Source of the DNA: Sulfurospirillum sp. UBA6810 | GTDB lineage: Bacteria > Campylobacterota > Campylobacteria > Campylobacterales > Sulfurospirillaceae | Direction: 5' to 3' | NCBI GenBank assembly: GCA_002469305.1 | Contig: DKEY01000056.1 | Coordinates: 5,359 to 10,527, forward strand | Length of the DNA stretch: 5,169 nt | In this document: in pieces, positions 1-4,798 of the stretch | Numbering within the stretch: the first letter of the stretch is position 1 | How the letters are laid out: each line of letters begins with the position of its first letter | Made by a program: the position numbers and the translations under genes | The notes under the pieces: generated by a model | Told to the model about the DNA's origin: nothing | The model's database searches: none | What the model saw: only the letters and a program-made list of their open reading frames with translations

Positions 1-767
1 CTGGTCCTTTTGCAAACTTTTTACTCGCTTTTTTACTCTATATCGCTATCGCAAATATAGGAGTCAATAAACTCTCTCCTATCATAGGTAACGTCGGAGA
101 AAATACTCCAGCTTTCATATCAGGACTACAAACAAGTGATAAAATCGTGCAAATCAACGACCAAGATGTACTCTCTTGGGATGATGTAAGTGATTTTATA
201 AAAAGCTCTGAGGGTAGTGTAAAGATGCTCGTCCAAAGAGAAAATAAACTCCACATCATGAGTATTACTCCACAGATAAAAGAGCAAACAAATATCTTTG
301 GTGAAACGATACAAAACAGGATAGTAGGAATTAGCCCAAAAGGTGAAACTTTTGTAGTTACATATGGCATTACTGAGTCACTCAGTTTTGCATATGAACA
401 AACAATCTCTTCTACAACTATGATACTCAAAAGCCTTCAAAAACTTGTTGAGGGTGTTATCCCTGCAAAAGATTTAGGCGGGATTGTTTCTATCGTTCAA
501 GTCACTTCTGAGGCAAGTGAAGCTGGGATAGTTGCTCTTTTTGCACTCACGGCTTTGATATCTGTAAACCTTGGTGTACTTAACCTACTCCCAATCCCTG
601 CACTTGATGGAGGACATATCATGTTTAATACTTATGAAATTATCACAAAAAAAGCTCCAAGTGAAAAGATACTTTATAAACTCACTGTTGCTGGTTGGAT
701 ACTTTTACTCTCGTTGATGGTATTTACGATATTTAACGACTTATACAGAATAGCAGGAGGATACTAA
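1..767 (+). CDS. rseP: RseP-type site-2 (M50) membrane zinc metalloprotease, C-terminal part
   Basis: The gene is cut by the left edge; the first full codon is at 3 and 254 residues are visible. Site-2 proteases cut transmembrane segments of anti-sigma factors or signal-peptide remnants within the inner membrane. The fragment opens with GPFANF and a hydrophobic helix (about residues 1-20), matching the GPxxNF element just after the catalytic HExxH of the family; HExxH itself lies outside the window. A PDZ-like domain follows (about 22-100, with PAFISGLQTSDKIVQI). A third hydrophobic segment leads into NLLPIPALDGG, whose LDG (about 201-203, codons from 603) carries the second zinc ligand Asp. 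A last helix lies at about 223-246. The spacing from GPxxNF to LDG allows one PDZ domain, not the two of E. coli RseP. The GTG at 147 is an internal valine, because the family-like reading continues to the window edge. The stop overlaps the next start, so the two genes are probably co-translated. The physiological substrate cannot be told. Confidence 0.93.
   Translation, partial: GPFANFLLAFLLYIAIANIGVNKLSPIIGNVGENTPAFISGLQTSDKIVQINDQDVLSWDDVSDFIKSSEGSVKMLVQRENKLHIMSITPQIKEQTNIFGETIQNRIVGISPKGETFVVTYGITESLSFAYEQTISSTTMILKSLQKLVEGVIPAKDLGGIVSIVQVTSEASEAGIVALFALTALISVNLGVLNLLPIPALDGGHIMFNTYEIITKKAPSEKILYKLTVAGWILLLSLMVFTIFNDLYRIAGGY
755..760 (+). promoter_or_regulatory. Shine-Dalgarno site for yggS
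   Basis: AGGAGG lies inside the last codons of the protease gene and ends 6 nt before the ATG at 767. It is a near-perfect ribosome binding site and fixes the yggS start at the TAATG stop/start overlap. No promoter is visible for yggS alone, so it is probably read from the protease transcript. Confidence 0.85.
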
Positions 768-1438
768 TGTCTTTATATGAAGCTAGATTTGATGAAATTT
801 TAACGCGCATTGAAAAAGTAAGACTTAGAGTCAATCAACACCAAATCATCAAGATTATAGCCGTTAGTAAAAATGTAGATGAAAATGCCATATCAAATAT
901 GTACAGTATAGGACAACGTGCTTTTGGCGAAAATAGAGTGCAAGATATGAAAGCAAAAATAGAAGCACTTGAACACTTACCACTAGAGTGGCATTTTATC
1001 GGTAGATTGCAGACAAATAAGATAAACCAACTTATAGATTTAAATCCTACGCTTATGCACTCTTGTAGCTCTTTAGAGATGGCAAAAGAACTTGATAAAA
1101 GATTACATGTAAAAGATTGTTCGATGAATATCCTTTTACAAATAAATAGTGCATATGAAGAGCAAAAAGCTGGTGTTATGCCAGAAATTGCCCTCGATGT
1201 TTATGAGCAAATCCAATCTTCTTGTAAAAATCTAAATCTCAAAGGTGTTATGAGTATCGGTGCTCATAGTGAAGATGAGAAGCTTATCCAAAAAAGTTTT
1301 GAAACAACATATGGCATTTATGAAAAGCTACAAAACAAAGGAGCAAAATACTGCTCTATGGGTATGAGTGATGACTTTGAACTAGCCGTCGAATGTGGTT
1401 CAAATATGCTCAGACTAGGAAGTATCCTTTTCAAATAA
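767..1438 (+). CDS. yggS: YggS/PLPBP family pyridoxal-5'-phosphate homeostasis protein
   Basis: This is a 223-residue cytosolic protein of the YggS/PROSC family, a single-domain fold-type III PLP carrier related to the alanine racemase N-terminal barrel. It binds PLP without known catalysis and buffers B6 vitamers and amino-acid pools. The sequence shows IIAVSK with the PLP Schiff-base lysine at about residue 35, then FGENRVQ, WHFIGRLQTNK, GVMSIGAH and SMGMSDDFELAVECGSN, which are the family blocks in the expected order. The length is slightly short of the roughly 230 residues usual for the family. The C-terminus ends in LGSILFK, where many relatives have IGxxIFG plus a few more residues, so the tail is a little clipped. 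The start is supported by the SD at 755-760. Codons 113-116 (LHVK, 1103-1112) coincide with one copy of the TTACATGTAA palindrome. The gene is followed by a hairpin at 1440-1465. Confidence 0.96.
   Translation: MSLYEARFDEILTRIEKVRLRVNQHQIIKIIAVSKNVDENAISNMYSIGQRAFGENRVQDMKAKIEALEHLPLEWHFIGRLQTNKINQLIDLNPTLMHSCSSLEMAKELDKRLHVKDCSMNILLQINSAYEEQKAGVMPEIALDVYEQIQSSCKNLNLKGVMSIGAHSEDEKLIQKSFETTYGIYEKLQNKGAKYCSMGMSDDFELAVECGSNMLRLGSILFK
1103..1112. repeat. TTACATGTAA palindrome, copy 1 (inside yggS)
   Basis: Perfect 10-bp palindrome read in the yggS frame as TTA CAT GTA A, giving Leu113-His-Val-Lys116. It belongs to a family of six copies found between 1103 and 2464. Function unknown. Confidence 0.75.
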
Positions 1439-1439
1439 T

Positions 1440-1465
1440 CTTACATGTAAAACTTTACATGTAAG
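1440..1465. terminator. Bidirectional hairpin between convergent yggS and the flavoprotein gene
   Basis: Two copies of TTACATGTAA (1441-1450 and 1455-1464), plus the flanking C1440 and G1465, form an 11-bp perfect stem around the tetraloop AACT. In the plus-strand RNA the stem could grow to 14 bp through U1439-G1466, A1438-U1467 and A1437-U1468, reaching into the yggS stop codon. It sits 1 nt past the yggS stop and 3 nt past the flavoprotein stop at 1469, where a shared terminator for convergent genes belongs. The stem is AT-rich (three GC pairs) and the T runs after it are short (GGTTTT on plus, GATTATTTG on minus), so termination may be moderate. Each arm is itself a palindrome, so alternative pairings exist. 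Confidence 0.6.
1441..1464. repeat. TTACATGTAA palindrome, copies 2 and 3 (tandem, intergenic)
   Basis: Two perfect copies at 1441-1450 and 1455-1464 are separated by AACT. Because the unit is its own reverse complement, the pair is at once a direct and an inverted repeat, and it makes the hairpin between the convergent genes. Confidence 0.8.
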
Positions 1466-1468
1466 GTT

Positions 1469-2707
1469 TTACATCTCCTTTAAACACCCAGCAAGATACC
1501 CACTAGAAAATGCCCACTGGAGATTGAACCCTCCACAAGGGCCATCTATATCAACGACTTCTCCACAAAAATACAAACCTTTCACTAGCTTACTTTGCAT
1601 ACTTTTAGGCTCTATCTCTTTTAAACTCACGCCTCCTCGTGTAACCATAGCATTTTTAAATCCATCATGCCCTACAACACAAAGAGGTGTCCAAGTAAGA
1701 AGTTTTATGAGCGTATCTCTTTTTTGTGGATTAAGCTTTGCATATGTTATATTTTCATCTATCTCACACTCTTTACAAAACTCTTTACATATAGATATAG
1801 GTAGAAGTGTTGCGATGATATTTAAGATAGATTGTTGTGGATTTGCGAGGGCTTCTTTTTTTACATGTAAGCGAATCTGTTCTTCATTGAGCCCTTTTGT
1901 TAGATTTATAAGGAGGGGAACTTCTTGATGCTTTTGTAGTATAGGAGTAATTTCTCTAGCAAAATCAAGGACAACAGGTCCTCTAATACCATTTTTGGTA
2001 AATATCAAATCTCCTGTGGCTTTTAGTTTTTTATACTTTGGCATATCTACTTTTATAGTTGCTTTTGCTATCGTATCTGCCCGACATTTTGCAACCCAAT
2101 TTTCTTTTACATGTAAGGGCATCATAGCTGGAGAAAGCGTACTCACAGTATGTCCTAACTCCTTTGCAAAACGATATCCATCGCCACTTCCACCAAGGGT
2201 AGGATAGCCAAAACCTCCTGTTGCTATGACAACATGTTTTGATAGATATTCCCCTTCTAAGGTTTTAACACCAAGAACTCTCTCTTTATTTGTTAAAATT
2301 TGTTCAATTTCACAGTTACAAATAACTTCTACATGTAAGTTTTTTATCTCTTTGAAAAGCGTATCTAACACACTCAAAGAGTTATGTGTTGTCGGAAAAA
2401 CTCTAAAGCCATCAAGTGTATGTGTTTCCAATCCTATGTTCTGAAAAAAAGTGATCAAATCATCTTTATCAAAAGCATTTAGTGCATCACTGATAAATCT
2501 TCCATTTTTTCCAAAAGTTTGCATAAAGTCTTCTTTTGAAAGTGTATTTGTTAGATTACACCTTCCCCCACCAGTTGCTTTTAGCTTTGCACCGAGTGTT
2601 GAGAGCTTTTCAAGTAAAAGTACTTTTTTACCGTTCTTTGCAGCAGTGATGGCACACATCATCCCTGATGCACCACCTCCAATAATGATAATATCATAAG
2701 TATTCAT
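1469..2707 (-). CDS. BaiN/YhiN (HI0933-type) NAD(P)/FAD-dependent oxidoreductase
   Basis: This is a 412-residue soluble flavoprotein of full family length. The N-terminal Rossmann motif is IIIIGGGASG (about residues 6-15), with the ribose-binding acid of LLLEK at about 33. The family signature ATGGGRCNLTN follows (about 44-54), and ATGGFGYPTLGGSGDGY marks the second FAD-contact region. The C-terminal blocks VTRGGVSLKEI (about 355-365), GLYFCGEVVDIDG (about 377-389) and GGFNLQWAFSSG complete the FAD site. The family is widespread. The clostridial BaiN was linked to bile-acid dehydroxylation, but most members, including YhiN, have no firm physiological substrate, and none can be assigned here. 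The ATG lies 2 nt after the stop of the upstream gene without a clear SD, which suggests translational coupling. Three copies of the TTACATGTAA motif lie in the gene, all read as LHV(K/E) at residues 124, 198 and 280. They fall where the family has ordinary sequence and add no obvious insertion. Confidence 0.95.
   Translation of the reverse strand: MNTYDIIIIGGGASGMMCAITAAKNGKKVLLLEKLSTLGAKLKATGGGRCNLTNTLSKEDFMQTFGKNGRFISDALNAFDKDDLITFFQNIGLETHTLDGFRVFPTTHNSLSVLDTLFKEIKNLHVEVICNCEIEQILTNKERVLGVKTLEGEYLSKHVVIATGGFGYPTLGGSGDGYRFAKELGHTVSTLSPAMMPLHVKENWVAKCRADTIAKATIKVDMPKYKKLKATGDLIFTKNGIRGPVVLDFAREITPILQKHQEVPLLINLTKGLNEEQIRLHVKKEALANPQQSILNIIATLLPISICKEFCKECEIDENITYAKLNPQKRDTLIKLLTWTPLCVVGHDGFKNAMVTRGGVSLKEIEPKSMQSKLVKGLYFCGEVVDIDGPCGGFNLQWAFSSGYLAGCLKEM
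1861..1870. repeat. TTACATGTAA palindrome, copy 4 (inside flavoprotein gene)
   Basis: Perfect copy. On the minus strand it is read as Leu280-His-Val-Lys283 of the flavoprotein, in the segment IRLHVKKEAL. Confidence 0.75.
2107..2116. repeat. TTACATGTAA palindrome, copy 5 (inside flavoprotein gene)
   Basis: Perfect copy. On the minus strand it is read as Leu198-His-Val-Lys201, in MMPLHVKENW, a place where relatives also carry a Pro-Leu followed by a strand and loop. Confidence 0.75.
2329..2338. repeat. TTACATGTAA-like copy 6, one mismatch (inside flavoprotein gene)
   Basis: CTACATGTAA on the plus strand, which is TTACATGTAG on the minus strand: 9 of 10 positions match. It is read as Leu124-His-Val-Glu127 in KNLHVEVIC. 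The one change turns the following Lys codon (AAA) into Glu (GAA) and breaks perfect palindromy. Confidence 0.55.
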
Positions 2708-2709
2708 AT

Positions 2710-3276
2710 CTATATATAAAGATATCTTGCATACAAGGAGAGATAAACACCCATAACTTCTTTGAGTTTAGCTTCTAAGAGTTCTCTCTCTTGGTCATTG
2801 AAAATCATATCAATAAGCTGAGTATGCACTGTATTTGCAAACTCTATAAAAACTTCTGGCTTTTGAACACTGTTTTTAGTGTATATATAAAAGATGTCAA
2901 GAGCTCTTGTTAGTCCAAACACATAGGCTGTTAGTGTTTTGTAGATTGCTGTTTCTACTTTATCGAAGTGCTCTTTTTTCTTTTTAAAGTTTGATGCTAT
3001 GATAGTTTCCAAAAGCTGTTTTTTTGAAGTTTTTATCTCTTGATGTATATTTGTATCTAATACTTTATCCAATCTTTTAAAAAGGATTACTACATTATTG
3101 CTGAGTTCTATATCGCTTTTTTTTGCTAGCACTTGTAAAGCTTTAGTGTCGTATTTTGAAGGGATATAAATAGAGTGTGTATCAAAAAAATCCAATATAA
3201 CAACGTATAAATTGGATACATTTGCTATATCTAATTTTGCTAAAAATTCTATAAGGTAGTTAATTTCTTTATTCAT
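2710..3276 (-). CDS. Hypothetical protein, 188 residues, predicted soluble and helical
   Basis: I do not recognise this protein. It has no signal peptide and no clear transmembrane helix. The N-terminal third has amphipathic and hydrophobic patches (LYVVILDFF at about 23-31), followed by a lysine-rich stretch (NFKKKKEHFDK, about 96-106). The C-terminal half looks alpha-helical, with an acidic helix at about 157-173 (DMIFNDQERELLEAKLKE) and a tyrosine-rich end (LYARYLYI). There is no Cys, no metal-ligand cluster and no nucleotide-binding loop. Codon use and AT-richness match its neighbours, so it looks native. The ATG at 3276 is the first in-frame start after the intergenic promoter region, and no strong SD precedes it. 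It ends 2 nt before the flavoprotein start, so the two probably form an operon, but that does not reveal a function. That it is a real gene rests on its length, its fit to the operon and the lack of a competing frame. Confidence 0.8.
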   Translation of the reverse strand: MNKEINYLIEFLAKLDIANVSNLYVVILDFFDTHSIYIPSKYDTKALQVLAKKSDIELSNNVVILFKRLDKVLDTNIHQEIKTSKKQLLETIIASNFKKKKEHFDKVETAIYKTLTAYVFGLTRALDIFYIYTKNSVQKPEVFIEFANTVHTQLIDMIFNDQERELLEAKLKEVMGVYLSLYARYLYI

Positions 3277-3298
3277 TTCGATATTCTACAAAAAAAGT

Positions 3299-3304
3299 GT
3301 TATA
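3299..3304 (-). promoter_or_regulatory. Possible -10 box for the 188-residue protein and flavoprotein operon
   Basis: The minus strand reads TATAAC here, 22 nt upstream of the ATG at 3276, which would give a leader of roughly 15 nt. It overlaps the plus-strand TATAAT of marC by 4 nt. No convincing -35 box is seen, which is common for the main sigma factor of Campylobacterota. This is weaker than the plus-strand box. Confidence 0.35.
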
Positions 3305-3306
3305 AT
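3301..3306 (+). promoter_or_regulatory. -10 box of the marC promoter
   Basis: A perfect TATAAT lies 23 nt upstream of the TTG start at 3330 and places the transcript start near 3313. An A/T-rich tract (seven A at 3290-3296) precedes it. No TTGACA-like -35 is present at 16-18 nt; the best is TTCGAT at 3277-3282. Campylobacterota promoters typically rely on the -10 with AT-rich upstream DNA, so this is a good candidate. Confidence 0.6.
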
Positions 3307-3316
3307 TTTGCTTTTT

Positions 3317-3323
3317 TTAGGAG
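3317..3323 (+). promoter_or_regulatory. Shine-Dalgarno site that selects the TTG start of marC
   Basis: TTAGGAG ends 6 nt before TTG at 3330. The next in-frame ATG (3381) has no SD and would remove most of the first membrane helix, so the site decides for the TTG start. Confidence 0.75.
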
Positions 3324-3329
3324 TACATT

Positions 3330-3938
3330 TTGGATAGTTTATCTTTTTTCATATCAGTTTATATCAAATTTTTCTTTATCATGACACCATTTTTTGTTGT
3401 ATCGATATTTTTATCTATGACAAAAGACTTGGAAGATGCTCAAACAAAGAAAATTGCACTTAAAGTCACTATGGCTATCATCATCACTTGTCTCATACTT
3501 CTTTTCTTTGGAAAGTATATATTTGATTTGTTTGGCATAACACTTGATGCATTTAGAATTGGTGCTGGTGCATTGCTCTTTTTAACAGCTGTTGAGTTGA
3601 TGAAAAAAGATGTCAATGAAAAAGTTGATTGTCCTACAGACATATCAAAGCATACTGTTGTTCCTTTGGCTATCCCGATAACTGTTGGACCTGGAACTAT
3701 TGGTGCACTCTTGGTTATGGGCGCTGGCATGAAAGATGTGAGTACTTTGAGTATAGGTTCTTTTGCTCTTATTTGTTCTATACTAAGCGTTGGTCTTATG
3801 CTTTATCTCTCTGGAAAAATTCAAAAAGTAGTAGGAGAAACAGGGCTTATAGTTCTTAGCAAAATCACTGCTTTAGTTCTAGCTGCACTCTCTGCTCAAC
3901 TTATTTTTACAGGAATAAAAAACTTTTTAGAAATCTAA
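3330..3938 (+). CDS. MarC-family integral membrane protein
   Basis: This is a 202-residue inner-membrane protein of the MarC (UPF0056) family, normal in length, with about six hydrophobic helices near residues 6-28, 42-64, 68-90, 108-130, 137-160 and 172-198. The strongest match is PLAIPITVGPGTIG (112-125), the family's conserved PLaiPxxxGPG block, and FGITLDAFRIGAGALLFLTA (68-87) is also typical. In the first helix, relatives such as E. coli MarC have a DPxG or NPxG turn; here it reads MTPFF, so the N-terminal half of the internal repeat has lost the Gly. MarC was named from the E. coli mar locus, but a role in drug resistance was not upheld and the substrate is unknown; some archaeal relatives were linked to amino-acid transport. 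It starts with TTG (see the SD at 3317) and is transcribed alone. Its 3' end overlaps the convergent epimerase gene by 12 nt. Confidence 0.93.
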   Translation: MDSLSFFISVYIKFFFIMTPFFVVSIFLSMTKDLEDAQTKKIALKVTMAIIITCLILLFFGKYIFDLFGITLDAFRIGAGALLFLTAVELMKKDVNEKVDCPTDISKHTVVPLAIPITVGPGTIGALLVMGAGMKDVSTLSIGSFALICSILSVGLMLYLSGKIQKVVGETGLIVLSKITALVLAALSAQLIFTGIKNFLEI

Positions 3939-4748
3939 AAGATGTTCGAGAGATTCTTGAAGTGTTGGATAAGAAAACTTAAATCCAGCATTTTCAAGCT
4001 CTTTGGGATATACTTCTTTTGAATCTGTAAGAACAGATGATGCTTCCCCAAATACAAGCTTTAACACAAACTCTGGGAGTGGAAGCATAGTAGGTCTATG
4101 AAGTACTTTTCCCAATGTCTTTGTAAACTCATAATTTGTAACAGGATTTGGTGAAGAGGCATTAAAAGTTCCTATAAGACGTTTATCCATAAGAAACTGG
4201 TATATGTTTATCAAATCACTTATATCAATCCAACTCATCTTCATCTTACCATCACCAATAATCCCACCAACTCCCAACTTAAAAGGTGTTAGCATCTGCT
4301 TTAATGCACCGCCATCACTTCCAAGCACTATCCCAAATCTAAGTATGGCTGTTGGTACATTTGCATTTTTTGCTTCACTTTCCCAACTTTGTGCAAGAGT
4401 AGATAAAAAGTCTTTTGGGTATGTATCACATGATTCATTACAAGGAACATTGTTGGGATATATCCCAACAGCAGAAGTTGATATAAAGTATTTAACGCTA
4501 CTTTGATTAATTGCATTAACAAGATTTTTGGTTGTAACAATTCGACTTGAATAAAGAGTTTTTTTATACTCTTTAGTCCATTTTTTGATGATAGGAGCAC
4601 CTGCAAGATTGATAACTACATCAACATCTTGCAATTTTTTCAACATCTCTTCTTGAGTATCATTTCGCTCTAAAACAACATGATTATCAAACGCTTGCCT
4701 CAACTTTGTTCCAACAAAGCCATTGGCTCCATTTAAAGCTATTTTCAT
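3927..4748 (-). CDS. TIGR01777 family (SDR39U1/YfcH-like) NAD(P)-binding epimerase-like protein
   Basis: This is a 273-residue cytosolic Rossmann-fold protein of the atypical extended SDR group. The dinucleotide motif is GANGFVG (7-13). The family blocks follow in order: INLAGAPIIKKWT (46-58), SSRIVTTKNLVNAI (67-80), TSAVGIYP (91-98), NESCDTYPKDFLSTLAQSWE (104-123), RFGIVLGSDGGALKQML (137-153), SWIDISDL (172-179), NASSPNPVTNYEF (196-208), and a C-terminal DUF1731-like part with RPTMLPLPEFVLKLVFGE (218-235) and a closing NAGFKFSYPTLQESL (253-267). TSAVGIYP replaces the usual SAVGYYG; the family lacks a clear YxxxK pair and its substrate is not known. The start has a good SD (GGAGGT, 4754-4759) 5 nt upstream. 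It lies downstream of oorC on the same strand, but a terminator lies between them and its T run touches the SD, so expression may depend on read-through. Confidence 0.94.
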   Translation of the reverse strand: MKIALNGANGFVGTKLRQAFDNHVVLERNDTQEEMLKKLQDVDVVINLAGAPIIKKWTKEYKKTLYSSRIVTTKNLVNAINQSSVKYFISTSAVGIYPNNVPCNESCDTYPKDFLSTLAQSWESEAKNANVPTAILRFGIVLGSDGGALKQMLTPFKLGVGGIIGDGKMKMSWIDISDLINIYQFLMDKRLIGTFNASSPNPVTNYEFTKTLGKVLHRPTMLPLPEFVLKLVFGEASSVLTDSKEVYPKELENAGFKFSYPTLQESLEHLLDF

Positions 4749-4753
4749 CTGAT

Positions 4754-4759
4754 ACCTCC
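4754..4759 (-). promoter_or_regulatory. Shine-Dalgarno site of the epimerase-like gene, abutting a terminator T run
   Basis: GGAGGT on the minus strand lies 5 nt before the ATG at 4748. The terminator's T run (4760-4764) directly precedes it, leaving no room for a separate promoter between the two. Confidence 0.8.
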
Positions 4760-4792
4760 AAAAAGAGTGATAGAGGTTAAAAAACCTCTATC
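4760..4792 (-). terminator. Rho-independent terminator after oorC
   Basis: A perfect 10-bp stem (GATAGAGGTT at 4769-4778 with AACCTCTATC at 4783-4792, loop of four A/T bases) starts 6 nt after the oorC stop. Read on the minus strand it is followed by ACTC and five T (4764-4760). Read on the plus strand it has an even better tail (six T at 4795-4800), but no plus-strand gene runs into it, so its natural job is to end the oor transcript. Confidence 0.85.
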
Positions 4793-4798
4793 TATTTT

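Noticed and set aside
147..149. GTG as the start of the protease gene
   Set aside because: The frame is open to the window edge and encodes the family element GPFANF and a PDZ start upstream, so this is an internal Val.
38..430. Minus-strand open frame of 130 codons opposite the protease gene
   Set aside because: It lies antisense to the PDZ region of a clear RseP homologue, has no recognisable domain or SD, and its sequence is what the reverse frame of AT-rich coding DNA gives.
1103..2338. TTACATGTAA as a conventional operator for one transcription factor
   Set aside because: Four of six copies lie deep within coding sequence and the others between convergent stops; none is near a promoter visible in the window.
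1524..2699. Four plus-strand open frames opposite the flavoprotein gene
   Set aside because: They are antisense shadows of a full-length family match with all FAD motifs in place.
2719..2728. Palindrome AAGATATCTT near the flavoprotein start
   Set aside because: It lies within the coding end of the 188-residue protein gene, occurs once and is easily explained by AT-rich composition.
3381..3383. ATG as the marC start
   Set aside because: It has no SD and would cut the first membrane helix; the TTG at 3330 has TTAGGAG 6 nt upstream.
3440..3859. Open frames overlapping marC on either strand
   Set aside because: They are out-of-frame or antisense readings of a gene with a strong family match.
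3925..3940. TTTTAGAAATCTAAAA as a bidirectional terminator between marC and the epimerase-like gene
   Set aside because: The stem is almost entirely A-T with one G-C pair, lies within the coding ends and has no clean T run; it is too weak to annotate.
4204..4606. Open frames overlapping the epimerase-like gene
   Set aside because: They are shadows of the TIGR01777-type gene, which has all its family blocks in order.
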